NCBI GenBank assembly: GCA_949152475.1 | Contig: OX424555.1 | Span: 15,890,868-15,954,867 of the forward strand | DNA length: 64,000 bases | Direction: 5' to 3' | Source: Terebella lapidaria | Taxonomy: Eukaryota > Annelida > Polychaeta > Terebellida > Terebellidae | Part shown: piece by piece, positions 46,381 to 59,300 of the stretch | Numbering within the stretch: the first letter of the stretch is position 1 | Layout of the letters: each line of letters opens with the position of its first letter | Program-made: the position numbers and the translations under genes | Notes under the pieces: model-generated | The model's input: only the letters and a program-made list of their open reading frames with translations | What the model was told of the DNA's origin: nothing | Databases searched by the model: none

Positions 46381-47478
46381 TCACTGGCGATCCACCTCGC
46401 TTTCGGACGTCTCCGCCAGCCTGCCCCGAGTGTCTGTATATGCTCGGAGCTGTTCCCGGAGCAGCTTGGTCTCTCGGACGTGGGCTCGCAGCTCCTTCCG
46501 GTGGCTCTTCTCTCGTTGAGAGGCCTCCCCTCGCAGCTGCAGCACCTCGGCCTCGAGCTGTCTCTGCTCCTCCTTGGCTTGGAGCCGAGCCTCCGCTTGG
46601 GTGAGGTGGCGTCGTCCCATGGCTATCGTGGATGCCAGGTCCTCCAGGGCCTTCTCTCCGGCAGTGACCGCTCTGCCCAGGCCCTCCACATACGGTCGCA
46701 GTTGGTCCTCCTCCTCCGGAACGGGCTTGAGGTACCAACTCAGGTCTAGGGGCTTGTAGGTAGGGGCCGAGTCTCTGGGAACGGGGGGTCCGTCGTCCTC
46801 GGGGGTGGGGGCCTCCGGGGATTCCGCCTCTCTCCGCTCCTGCTGAGACTCCGGTTCCTCTTCGCTATTCGGGGGGTCGTCCTCGGGGTCTGGGGCGTCC
46901 TCTGACCTGGGGGCGTCCTCCCGGGGGCTTGATGGCGTGGAGCTGGTCGTCTCGCTGGCCGCAAAGCTGACAGTCTTCAGCTCAGGGGCAGACACAGTAG
47001 TCGGACCATCTCGGGGGTCGGACACGGGCGTGTCGGTCGTCGTCCTCCTCCGTCCTGGCTTGAGGGTGTTGCCGCTGGCATGCGACGTCTCATGCCGGTC
47101 TCTGTCAGCTCGGCGGGCGAATCGCTGGCTGCACATCTTGCAGAGGTGCCGCCCCTCCTTCTGCGTGTGTTTGGTCGCCACGTGTCGGCTAAAGTTGGAT
47201 GCCGTCACGTGGATCCGGCAGGGGCTGCACCAGCGTCGCCCTCTCTCGGTGGACAACTTCCGGGCAGGGGACCGTCGACCTCCTCGGGGCTCCTCACGAT
47301 GCTCCCGGCTCCTCGAGCGCTCCCGCTTTCGGTCAGGCTTGTCTATCTTGGTAGGTGGGTCGCTCATCTTGTCGACTTCAAGGGGCAGAAAGTCAGCCAA
47401 GTCGAAATCTGGAACGTCCCCGAAATCTTCGTCTGCAAATGCGGGTATCTCAATGATCTGCAGAGTTGGTGTGTTCAT
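46381..47478 (-). CDS. Extra 3' ORF of the Gypsy element: C2H2 and coiled-coil protein
   Basis: This 365-residue frame lies between integrase and the 3' LTR, the place where some Gypsy elements carry env. It is not envelope-like: I see no signal peptide and no membrane segment. It has an acidic N-terminus (ADEDFGDVPDFDLADF), an Arg/Ser-rich stretch (RKRERSRSRE), two C2H2 fingers (CSPC...HVATKH and CKMC...HETSH), a Pro/Glu-rich linker, and a C-terminal Glu/Arg/Leu-rich coiled coil (about 255-360). A nucleic-acid-binding protein of the element is the natural inference. The role is unknown. Confidence 0.7.
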   Translation of the reverse strand: MNTPTLQIIEIPAFADEDFGDVPDFDLADFLPLEVDKMSDPPTKIDKPDRKRERSRSREHREEPRGGRRSPARKLSTERGRRWCSPCRIHVTASNFSRHVATKHTQKEGRHLCKMCSQRFARRADRDRHETSHASGNTLKPGRRRTTTDTPVSDPRDGPTTVSAPELKTVSFAASETTSSTPSSPREDAPRSEDAPDPEDDPPNSEEEPESQQERREAESPEAPTPEDDGPPVPRDSAPTYKPLDLSWYLKPVPEEEDQLRPYVEGLGRAVTAGEKALEDLASTIAMGRRHLTQAEARLQAKEEQRQLEAEVLQLRGEASQREKSHRKELRAHVRETKLLREQLRAYTDTRGRLAETSESEVDRQ

Positions 47479-50400
47479 GGTTGAAGTGATGACGGAATCG
47501 TAGGCCGGCCTGCTTATATAGAAAAGGCGCGGACCAGGGATCTGGGGGAAAAAGCATTGTCGTGGAACGAAATAACGTTTTTCGCTTGCTTCCGCGAACG
47601 GTTCTTCCGCGAACGCTGCTTCCGCGAATGTGCTTCCGCGAACGGTACTTCCGCGAACGCTGCTTCCGCGAACGGTTCTTCCGCGAACGCTCCCGTCGTC
47701 GTTTACATCGTTTGGACTGCATTCCCGCCGTTTTCCACTCGTCCCTCGTCATCACTGGGGGTCCGGACTGGGGTCACATCGTCCGGATTGGGTATCCAGG
47801 CGTCGGTTTCAGGGGTAAACCAGCACCTTTTTATATTGTCAATGTGGACATCTTTAATCTTGCCACCGGGTCGATCTTGTATGGACACCATCCATCCGAG
47901 ATGAGACTTCACAACGAGATAAGGTCCCGTCCACCCTAGTCCTAGTTTTGGTCTAGCCTTTGGAGGGTACCAATACATCACCCAGGTGCCCACCGGAAAA
48001 TGTCGAGCGGCTGATTTTACGTCATGATGGCGCTTTTGTCGCACCGTAGCCGTCTTCAGGCACTCTCGGGCAGTCTCGTGAGCTTGTATGGTGGCTTCCT
48101 TCACCCATTCGACGTATTCGGACGCACACTCGGGGACTGGTCCTCCCAAATCGTCCGGTTTTGTCCGGTACCTCAGGTCCAATGGGGTGGTTGCCTCCCG
48201 TCCCATCATCATTCGAAATGGTGTACACCCGGTGCTTTCGTGTACTGATGTTCTATAAGTCGCCATCACGTAGGGCAGATGGTCGTCCCAGTCGTCATGG
48301 TTCTCGTCCACGACCACGGCCAGAAGGTTCAGCAGGGTCCGGTTGAATCGCTCGACCATCCCGTCTGATTTGGCGTGATAAGGGGTCGTCCGAGTCTTCT
48401 CCCCTCCTAGGATCTTGATCATCTCAAGGAAAAGCTTACTCTCGAACTCTCGTCCCTGGTCGGTGTGTATCTTGGCTGGCATTCCCAGGCGGCACACGAA
48501 CTCAGTCACAAAGACGTCCGCCACCGTCTGAGCCTCATGGTTGGGTAGAGCGTAGGCCTCAGTCCACTTGGTGAAATAATCACCCACGACCAGTATATAC
48601 CGGTTCCCAGAATTGGTGATCGTTCCAGGCTCCAAAATGTCCATGGCCACCCTTTCTAGCCGATCGCCTACCGGTAGATTTCCCATGGGGTGGTACTTGG
48701 GCCCCGGTCGCGGCTTTCTCCCACTACACTTCAGGCACTCCCGGCACCAACGCTCCACGTCCTTCGTCATACCCGGCCAGTACATTCTCGCTTTTAGTCG
48801 GTGGACTGTTTTGGTGACTCCCTGGTGGCTCATCAGCTTGCCGGTGTGGACCTCCTTCATGACGGCGCGTCTCAGGACCTGTGGAACGACCAGTTGATGG
48901 ATTGGTGCGTTCTGGCAAGCCGCTTGGTACCGCCGGTACAGAAGCCCATCACGTAGCTCCAGCTGGTCCCACTGTTGCCACAGAGTCTTCATTTGCTGAC
49001 TTTTTGTTCTGACTTCGGGCCATGCAGGTCTCTCAGTGAAAATATTCTTCCACCCGAGGATGCCTCCAACTTCAGGGTCGGCTCGTTGAAGGGTCACTAG
49101 GTCCTCCTGGGAATAACCATTCAGGACCTGGGCCTCCGGGGCTCCCTCCATCGGATTCCGGCGTCCTCTCGTAGCCATAGCCCGCGTGACAGCTAGCATT
49201 TGTTTGTCTGGATCTCGGATCACAGGGTTGGGGCATGGGTCCAGGAAGGGCTCCTCTCGGCAGCGCATCCACACGTCGGCCGTCGCACCGATCGCTGCTC
49301 CGGCCACAACCTCCGGTCCCAAACCATGCAGTGCGAGGAGCATCATCAGGAGAAACCAAACCCAGGCAGAGGGGCGGAGCTGATGCAGGGTTCTGCAGAC
49401 GCTCCTGGCTCCTTCCTCCGTCTGTGGGGGGCTCCGGTCAGGCAGGCATTCCTCGGTCGGCTGGGTAGTCGTCCTCGGGTCCTCCTGGCAGCGCACCTCC
49501 CAGATCTGGAATATCCCGACTCCATCTCCGCAATAGTAGTCCTCCGTCCAGGGCTCCACAGGGACCTCCCGCAAGATGTTAACTTGAGGTCCTCCGGGGC
49601 TCCATCCTTCTCCGCTGATCGGTGGAAGCAGATCCTCGTCAGAGAGGTCCTCCAGGGGTAGGGGACACTCCTCCTGAGTCGGACAGGCCTCCTCTTCTCC
49701 TTCGGGTCTTGTGGTGTGGCGAGGGGCGGGACAATCCGGTCTCCGGCACTGTCGGCATCTGGACATCCCGTCTGCATTCCCGTGTTGTACTCCCGGTCGG
49801 ACCTCACACCTGAAGGCGTAGCTGGCGATGCGAGCTGCCCATCTAGCGATCATTCCTTCCGCATCCCGAAAGTTCAGTAGCCACTTGAGAGAGGCGTGGT
49901 CGGTTCGTAGTAAGAACGCTCTCCCCCACAAGAAATGTCTGAAATGGTGTATCATACTGACGACGGCCAGGAGCTCCCGCTTGGTGGTGCAGTAATTCCG
50001 CTGGGTGTCCCTCAGGGTTCTGGAAGCATAGGCGATCACCCGCTCTCGTCCGTCCTGCACTTGGGATAAGACGCCTCCCACTCCGTAGCCGCTAGCATCA
50101 GTATCTAAAATAAATTCTTGGTCCATGTCAGGGTACACCAGCAGGGGGTGCTCGGTCAGGGGTTGACGCAGCGCCTCGAACGCCTGCTGATGAGCCTCGC
50201 TCCAATGGTAGTTGACTTCCTTCTTTAACAGGTGGTTGAGGGGTCCCGCTCGGGTGGCAAAGTCAGGGATGAATCTGCGGTAGTACCCCACGAACCCAAG
50301 GAAGCTCCTTAGTTCTGTCAAGGTGGTCGGAGGAACCATTTTCGTACAGCTTCGACCTTGGCAGGGTCGCACTGGATGCCTCGGTCGGACACGACATGGC

Positions 50401-53400
50401 CCAGGAAGTTGACCTGTTGTCGAAACAGCTCACACTTGGCGGGTTTCAGCTTCAGCCCGGCAGCCTGCAGTCTCCGGAACACGTCCTCGAGGTTGTCCAC
50501 GGCTTCTTGGAAAGTCTTTCCAAGACAGACGACATCGTCCAAATAAATTAGACAACGCTTCCATTGGAGTCCCCTCAGTGCCAGCTCCATTAGACGTTCA
50601 AAAGTAGCCGGGGCCGTCGCCAATCCAAACGGCATCACTTTAAATTGATAGAGTCCACTACGGGTAGTGAACGCCGTCTTCTCCTTGTCCCTGTCGTCCA
50701 TCTCGACCTGCCAGTAACCACTAGCCAAGTCTAGCGTCGAAAAATATCGTCCTCCTGACAAGGTATCAAAACTCTCGTCGACTCGAGGCAGGGGGTACGC
50801 ATCCTTCCGGGTGACATCATTTAGACGGCGGTAGTCGACGCAAAATCTCAGTGCACCATCCTTCTTTTTCACTAGCACGATGGGAGACGACCATGGACTG
50901 TCGCTTGGCTCCACAACGTCAGCTTTCAACATCTTGTCGACCTCGTCCTCGATCAGCTCTTGTTGGTAGTACGGGGCTCTCCTCAGAGGCTGCTTGATCG
51001 GGGGGTGATCTCCTGTGTCGATGACGTGTTTCGCCAGGGACGTCCGGCCCAACCTCCCATCTGGTCCCATAAAGACCTGTTGGTGGCGTCGAAGGAGATC
51101 GCTGACGACCTCCACCTCCTTTTCCGTCAAGTCCGGATGCATTCCCTCCAGGAGCGGTTCTAAATGCTCCGGGCACTCTGGTGTCTTCGTCGACGATTCT
51201 GCATGCATGGCGTGCACTCTGGTTTCGGGCTGCTCAGGCGTCCGGTTCCGCCACTTGGTGGAGTTTGGTGTAAGGGGCTCATGCTCCCTCCCGCTCTCCT
51301 CCCGGTACCACTGTTCCCTTTTAGGTTCATTCTGGGTTGTTTTCCCTCCATCGGGACGAAATCCTAGGTCGATCACGGCCTCTATTCCGTGAAGCTCGGC
51401 TAGGATGGTCCCCATCAGCACAGTGCAAGCTCCAGCGCCGGCGTTCAGAAGTACCACCGGTACCAGGCGTCCTCGGGGTCGTACCAGGGCTCGTCCCACT
51501 ACGAGGGGGTCATCCTCCAACGGCTCTCTTGCGGACTGCACGAGGCCGGCCTTCGGAACTCCTCCCTCACTTCCTGTCAGCTTGAGGTCCACCATCATCT
51601 CTGAAAAGGGTGGCAAGACGACCGTCTCCTCCGTCACCAGTGTGTAGACGGCGTCCTCGTGGCCCGAGCTCATCACTACGGTAGTGTCGCCCACCTGCCA
51701 CTCGCCCTTACGCAGATCCAGCTGTCCCCCAATCTGTTGAAGTACATCAAGCCCCAACACTCCCGGGATCCCTAGTTTGGCTACCAGAACATCTGCCGAC
51801 ACGAGTCATGTGCCCAGTAGAAGTTGAACTGTCATCTCTCCTTGAACCTGTAAGTAGTCTCCGGTTGCTGCCCGTAACCTTATTCTCGTCTGCCTTATCA
51901 TTGCTTTATGTTCGTCATCCATTTGGTCGAAGAGACACTCGTCCAGAACGGTGGAAGAGGCACCCGTGTCCACCAACATACGAGTCGCCTTCCCCATAAC
52001 GTGGCACGCCGCATACCACGCCAATGTGCCTCGGGCACCGGCTGACAGCGACACCACCTGGCCATTTCTGTCAATCTTAAGAGAGCTGCCACTCTCCTCA
52101 GGGACGCCGCCCTGGATAAGTACTGAGTCGTTCACCCACAGTGATGCACCACCCTGGTCCTCTCTGTCAGTCTTAAGGGAACCGCCGCTCCGGATAAGTA
52201 ATGAGTCGTCCACCAGCAATAGCTGCTGCGCTGGCCCCTTGGTCATTCCGCTCCACCGGCCCTCCGTCTCCTCTTTCACGGCCGCTTGTGGTTCAGTTGC
52301 ATAGGGGGGTCCCTGCTGTTTCGCAGCCTCCAGCCTCAAGGTTGTAACCTGTTGGTTCTCCTTGCTGCTAGCAGAAACCTCGTTGATGTCTCCGTGGGTC
52401 CCCAGACGCTCCACGGCTCCATCGGTCTGCATTTCGTCGACGTCTCCGCGGGTCATTAGACGCTCCGCGGCTCCATCAGTTTGCTGTACATTGGCACTCC
52501 CGTCTGTGTTGACAGGCTTGCCCTCCAAATAGTCGAGAATTCGATCCTCGAGCTCCTCCTGTGCCCATCCAGTTACTTCGGATGCACACCGGAAAAACCT
52601 ATTAAAAATCTGTGAAACTAAAAATTCCCCCCTGGCAATGTGTTCTTCACGTCTTCGTCGAGCTTCTCGCCTGTGAAGCCGTGCACACACCTGCCAATGG
52701 CCCATACGGCTGGGGGCTGGTATGAGCCCTACTGGTTTTCCGACTCCTCGTCTGTCAAACTGTTCCGCTCACCAATCTCCTCGATTAGTCGACTCAAGCG
52801 CTCCTCCTTGGTCCGAGGTGGCGGCCGATCTGGACACTGGTACTTCCGATGACCCTGCTTCCCACAGTACCAACAGTCATCTGGTCCCGGCCTAGCGCTT
52901 GGTCCCTTGTTCTCAGCAGTGGCGGCCCTCGGCTTGATGGATAGCACCTGCTCACACAGCTCGATTAGTCGATCCAGCTTCCTGTCTTGGCTCTCAAAGA
53001 GCCCCTTGAAGTAGGGAAGTCTGGGTAGACCCGCTACGTTCGGCTGGTTGCTCTGCTGCCCACTGGTGGTAATCTCGCCTCCCTGCTGGTTCTTTAATAG
53101 CTGTAGGACCCGTCCTAGAGCTGGCTCGGAGTCCTCCGACTCTATGGACATCACCGGCTTCCCAGGCTTGGGTTTGACACATTCGTACTGGGTCACGAAC
53201 GCTATGGCCTCCTCCATGGTCTTCATCTTCCTCATGAGCGCCATCACCTTCATGTCCCCATCTGGATGGCCCTTCCAGAAGTGGTCTAAGGCGATAGCCT
53301 CCTGAGCTGCGGAGTTCAGATCCGGATAACCACGGCCGGCCAGTCGCTGCAACTCATAGCCGTACTGCTGGGGTGTCTCTGCCTTCCTGCGGGTTCTCTG

Positions 53401-55300
53401 TCCCAAGGTCGCCTTGTAGGACTCCTCCTGACAGTCAGGGTCGAATCGTAGGGTCAGCTTGTCGGTCAGAACGTCGATGTCCCTCCGGTCTGCAGGACTC
53501 AGGCTGGTCAGCATTCGTCGCGCCTCTCCTGTCAAGCTCCCGGCTAAGTAGACGCCCTGTTCCCGCTTGCTCCATCCGTTGACCTCTGCGATGACGTCAA
53601 AGTGGGCCCGGTACACCGGCCACTCTATGGAAGTCCCATCGAACTTGTCAGGGGTCAGCATCTTCCGGTTCCTTCTGCCGTTCTGATTCCAGGCTGTGCT
53701 GTCCTCGGACGACGAGTCCTCCTGCCTCCGTCTCGGCCTAGGGCTTCGTCGGTGCAGCGGCGGTCCCCGCCTCGGTGGTCTCCTCCCCCGTCCTGGGTAA
53801 CCATGGCTGCTGTCGGTCCCTCCATCAGATGAAGGCCCCTCATCGCCCGATGATGAGAAAGGGTGCTGTCTCCGGCCTCCCTGGGTGACTGAAATAGAAG
53901 CTGGATTTCTCCAGGAGGCTGGCTGTCTCGGTTGTCGACTGGGTGAAGACCTCTCTCTTCCGCGAACGCTGTCTTCCGCGAACCCTTCGCGAGCACTGTC
54001 TTCCGCGAACCTTCCGCGAACGGACTCCTCCGCCAACAGCTCCCGAAGAAGTTCTTCCGCGAACAGGCCTCCTCCGCGAACGCCGTCTTCCGCGAGTCTT
54101 CCGCGAACGGGCTCGTCCGCCAAGATGTCTCGGAGACGTCCCTCCACAAAAGATGCACGTCCGCGAACGCCATCTTCCACGAGTCTTCCGCGAACCGGCT
54201 CATCCGCGAATGGTCTTCCCCGTCTACTCTGAAAAACTGGAAAGGAAGATTGGTCGCCTGGATCACTCCTTTCGTCGAGCCGCCGTCTGGGTGAAGACTC
54301 CTCTCTTCCGCGAACACTCTCTTCTGCGAGTCGTCCTCGTCCGCGAACGTGGTCGTCCGCGAAGGGCCCTCCCCGGTCACAAGCGTCCTCGTCACCAAAG
54401 ACTCCCCCTCGCCCACGAGCCCGTTCATCCACGAAGGATCCCCGGCTGCAAGCGTCCCTGTCGCCGAAGAATGCCTCTCGTCCGCGAATGTTCTCTTCCG
54501 CGAAAAGTCCTCTCCCTCTCGAGCTGCTCTCTTGGGTCGGAGCCCAAGTAACCCGTCCTCCAGTCACTCCCGTTTGTCGACTCGTCACACCAGACCGCTG
54601 CCCTGTTGCACCAGACTGCTGCTGGGACTGGTCCCAAAGCCGTCTCAATGCTGCATTCTCTGGAGGTGCCACACTTGGACTCTGCTCCGGTAGCTGTAGC
54701 CGATCCCTCCTCGCCCAGATTTCGCCGTCCTCCCCGTCCAGATTGACGTACTCCGGTCCCAGCACTCGTCGGAACTCGGGGCCCCTCCTAACGCTCTCAA
54801 GGTAGGTTGACCTCTCCCTGTCTCGATCGTGCTGCCACCCAGAGTCGTGTCTGAAAAGAAAACGGTTGTCGGGTGTCTGGCTCCGGGGTCTCTGTTGACT
54901 AGTCGACTGGCCCATGGAAGGTCTCGACCTCCCTGGTTGCTCCTCACTCGTCGAAACGTCCCGTCTACCCCTGGCTGTGAAGCTGCTCTTCCGCGAACGG
55001 TCGTCTTCCGCGAACGTTGTCTTCCGCGAACGGTCGTCGGCCTCTTCCGCCAAGGTCGTCTTCTGCGAACGGTGGTCGTCCGCGAACGTCTTCCGCGAAC
55101 GGTCGTCTTCCTCTTCCGCAAAGGTTGGCTTCCGCGAACCGCTGTCTTCCTCGTCCGCAAGGGATGGCCGTCCGCGAAGAGTCTTCCTCTTCACCTCCTG
55201 TCTTCCCTGGGGCAGTTTCGTCGTTTTCGCCGGACATGAGTGATGCTGAGGTTCGTTCCCTGGCAGTAGACCCTCGGGGATCCTGGTCACGGCACCAAGT

Positions 55301-56195
55301 TGTGACGTTTGGTAATGACTTGTTTTCGGTGTGGCCCAAAAAACCTGGTTTCTCTGATCGTATAGACTTTATGTAACTCCCGCTCGTTGTGATTCGAGAG
55401 CCGTCACTAAATTGGTGTCCCCCAACGCTGGTGTATCATCACTCCGTAGCTTACCGGCTTCACTTAGGCAAGAAGCAACTCAGATGTAAATAAATTGAAG
55501 ATTTATATACATCAAATCAACTTACAATTGTATGGCTGGTCACCCACGTGACGTACAAATATGAAGTTCAGACATGGAGCACTGTACGATCACATTTCAA
55601 AAATAAATAGTGCACGAGGGCACAACTAAAAAGAGTTCTTAGCCGGCGGCGTCTCTCTGTCCCTTCCCGTTGAAGTTTCCCGTCCCGTTTAGTCGAATGG
55701 TTTCTCCAGGTAGTCGGTCTAATCCCGGTTGACTCTAAGGCCCTGAAGAAGGAGTCGTCCGCACGGAGTTCGTCGAGTCCCTTGGCTGTGGCGGTGACGA
55801 TCTCCCCACGGTCGATGTCGCTGTTGCAGTGCTCTCAGAGCGGCCGTCCGCTCTCCCTTATATAGCCAGGGTGGCTGCGCGCGCATCTTCGTCCGCGAAC
55901 GTATCTTCCGCACTCTTCTCCACGTGGTGAAGACTGCGTCCGCGAACGGTTCTTCCGCGAAGGCTCCTCTTCCGCGAACGGTGCTTCCGCGACTGATGCT
56001 TCCGCTGACGATGCTTCCGCAATCGTGCTTCCGCGAACGGTTCTTCCGCGAACGATGCTTCCGCTGATGATGCTTCCGCAATCGTGCTTCCGCGAACGGT
56101 TCTTCCGCGAACGGTGTCTTCGCAAGTGGACTTTGTAGATCACGTGACCGTTCCTAACGAACGTTTCAGCGCGGCAGTTGCATGGTTTTGTTACA
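55301..56195 (-). repeat. 5' LTR of the Gypsy element
   Basis: Identical in length to the 3' LTR. It carries a TATA box (CTATATAAGG on the minus strand, 55,856-55,865) followed by a GC-rich start region, so this copy would drive transcription of the element. Just inside it (about 55,282-55,299) TTGGTGCCGTGACCAGG is a candidate primer-binding site; I could not assign the tRNA. Confidence 0.95.
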
Positions 56196-56307
56196 ATATC
56201 AATAATGAATAAATATGTCAGACTGGAATAAACCCTTGTATATCCACTCAGTGGCGCGCCATGGTGGAAGAAGAAGACGTAGAAGATGTAATCGATTGCA
56301 CATTATT

Positions 56308-56313
56308 TTTATT
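56308..56313 (-). terminator. Polyadenylation signal of PGRP gene 2
   Basis: AATAAA on the minus strand, 36 nt after the stop codon and about 110 bp before the Gypsy insertion. Confidence 0.5.
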
Positions 56314-56348
56314 ACACATTTGTAGTCATGCTCTACATGGTTTGATAA

Positions 56349-59300
56349 CTACAGTGGCCCGCCAAAGTTTGGCCAGGTGGAGATCTCGTTGTACAGGGCA
56401 TCGCCCGGGCAGTCGGTGGCCGTACCGTCTCGGTGCCCATGCAGTGTGTAGGACGAGACAATGTTACCCTGCAAAACGAACAAAAAATGTCATCGCATCT
56501 ACAGTAATTCTAGTTAGGCGTTCTTGGTGAAGGTTCATATTGTCATGCAATGATTTTCCTCAAAACGTTACTGTTGACTGGTTGATGTTAAAGCGCCGTA
56601 CCAATTGCACGGCACAGCCGATGTGGGCCGAGAGTGTGTCCATGGCCGCCTGGACGGGTAGAGAGGTCATGAAGCTCCCGATCATGCACACTCCGTAAGC
56701 ATCATTGTTCCACTCGCCAGCGTGTGCGCCTTGGTTATCCCAGCCTCGACCTTCGTACACATTCCCGTCCCCGCCGATCAGGAAGTTATACCCGATGTCG
56801 CTCCAGCCTAGGGGGGGGGGGGGGATGGAGGGGGGACAGTTTGCAACAACGGACATGGTGAGCGGCAGGTGGTCGACCTTCCTCAAACACGTAGTGTATT
56901 TAGATCATTTGAGGACGGATCTATCACCATCATTATATGCTGACTTGTTCTCACGATGCTGGCTTGGACTCATTACATAAATTGAGTACTGATTTAGTAG
57001 GTTTGTATGCTGATTCAGTCACGTGTACATTAGAAACAACTATATTTTTACACACTGTCTGGCCCTGATGACCCCAGTATGGGCTTGACTGTAAATATTT
57101 GGTCGGGCATTGTTTTTATTCCAGAAATGTGCCTTTTAGTTTTGCATTTGTCATCATCAAAGACATATTGGTGGCAATAGATTGATACCTGTATGTGTGT
57201 GTTTTCAAATTACAGTGGCTACACACACCGTTGCTGTCCATGTGGTAGTCTTGGATACCTCTGACCACGGACTCACACTCGGCCTGGGTGCTGCAGCTTG
57301 CTCCCTCCGAGTGGTGTACGAAATACTGGTAATGTGAAAAGCGTCACATGAACGTACACGGCAGGTGTATGGGCATTAGTATACATATTACACAATCATA
57401 TTATCGAACCTATACGTCCCCCGAGTATGCGATCCACTGCTAACAGAAGTCGAATGGAACATAACGTGAGGTTGTTGCACCAAGTACTGGTCCTATATCG
57501 GAGCTGGGTCTCACTACACATGCAATATGTTGCAGTCCAAACTTTAGACTTTAAACCAGAAAGTCTTGTCGATATTTCAGCACGATTTGTGATATCTGTA
57601 AAATGTTACCTTAGCTAAGGGTAAGTTAAGAGATGTGGTACTAGTTTGCGCAGGATACCACTGGTTGGGGCGTTACCATGCCGAGGGGTAGGCTAAGAGG
57701 GGTGGTACTAGGATGTTACCATGCCGAGGGGTAGGCTAAGAGGGGTGGTACTAGGATGTTACCATGTCGAGGGGTAGGCTATCAGGGGTGGTACTAGGAT
57801 GTTACCATGCGATGCGGTAGGCTAAGACTCGTGGTACTAGGATGTTACCATGCCTAAGGATAGGCTAAGAGGGGTTGTACTAGGATGTTACCATGCTGAG
57901 GGGTAGGCTAAGAGGGGTGGTACTAGGATGTTACCATGTCGAACGGTAGGCTAAGAGAGGTGGTAATAGGATGTTACCATGCCGAGGGGTAGGCTATGAG
58001 GGGTGGTACTAGGATGTTACCATGCTGAGGGGTAGGCTAAGAGGGGTGGTACTAGGATGTTACCATGTCGGGGGGTAGGCTAAGAGGGGTGGTACTAGGA
58101 TGTTACCATGCCTATGGATAGGCTAAGAGGGGTTGTACTAGGATGTTACCATGCCGAAAGGTAAGCTAAAAGGGGTGGTACGAGGATGTTACCATGCCGA
58201 GGGGTAGGCTAAGAGGGGTGGTACTAGGATGTTACCATGCCGAGGGGTAGGCTAAGAGGGGTGGTACTAGGATGTTACCATGCCGAGGGGTAGGCTAAGA
58301 GGGGTGGTACTAGGATGTTACCATGCCGAGGGGTAGGCTAAGAGGGGTGGTACTAGGATGTTACCATGCCGAGGGGTAGGCTAAGAGGGGTGGTACTAGG
58401 ATGTTACCATGCCGAGGGGTAGGCTAAGAGGAGTGGTACTAGGATGTTACCATGCCGAGGGGTAGGCTATGGGGGGGGGGGGGGGGTGGTACTAGGATGT
58501 TACCATGCCGAGGGGTAGGCTAAGAGGGGTGGTACTAGGATGTTACCATGCCGAGGGGTAGGCTAAGAGGGGTGGTACTAGGATGTTACCATGCCGAGGG
58601 GTAGGCTAAGAGGGGTGGTACTAGGATGTTACCATGCCGAGGGGTAGGCTAAGAGGGGTGGTACTAGGATGTTACCATGCCGAGGGGTAGGCTAAGAGGG
58701 GTGGTACTAGGATGTTACCATGCCGAGGGGTAGGCTAAGAGGAGTGGTACTAGGATGTTACCATGCCGAGGGGTAGGCTAAGAGGGGTGGTTACCATGCC
58801 GAGGGGTAGGCTAAGAGGGGTGGTTACCATGCCTATGGGTAGGCTAAGAGGGGTGGTACTAGGATGTTACCATGCCGAGGGGTATCCTAAGAGGGGTGGT
58901 TACCATGCCGAGGGGTAGGCCAAGAGGGTGATACTAGGATGTTACCATGCCAAGGGGTAGGCTAACAGGGGTGGTACTAGGATGTTACCATGCCGAGGGT
59001 TAGGCTAAGAGGGGTGGTACTAGGATATTACCATGCCGAGGGGTAGGCTAAGAGGGGTGGTACTAGGATGTTACCATGCCGAGGGGTAGGCTAAGAGGGG
59101 TGGTACTGGTCGGCGGACGAGCTCCCCACTCGGCCCTCGATACGATGTTGATGTCTCCACAGTCTGTGAACAATCGATCATATCATTTCATGTCAGCAAC
59201 AAATACAATAAATTTTAATTTGTGTCAATACAGCTTTTGGTTCGCGGTAATTTAGCGACGTTCATGTACTAGTAGTACAAATACACAGGACTAAAAATAC

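Larger units (their letters stand above)
45366..56195 (-). mobile_element. Ty3/Gypsy LTR retroelement, young, with an extra 3' ORF
   Basis: A 10.8-kb element on the minus strand. Both LTRs are 895 bp and identical wherever I compared them. The flanking ATAT (45,362-45,365 and 56,196-56,199) is a 4-bp target duplication. Parts in transcription order: gag (about 55,250-52,750, with a CWYCGKQGH zinc knuckle near its end), protease (VDTGASS, about 51,950), reverse transcriptase (YLDD, about 51,100-50,350), RNase H (DTDASG, about 50,100-49,850), integrase with a GPYLV-type C-terminal motif (about 48,950-47,800), then an additional ORF. It looks whole or nearly so, with perhaps one to three breaks. 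The insertion is very young. A purine-rich tract adjoins the 3' LTR at 46,261-46,275. Confidence 0.93.
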
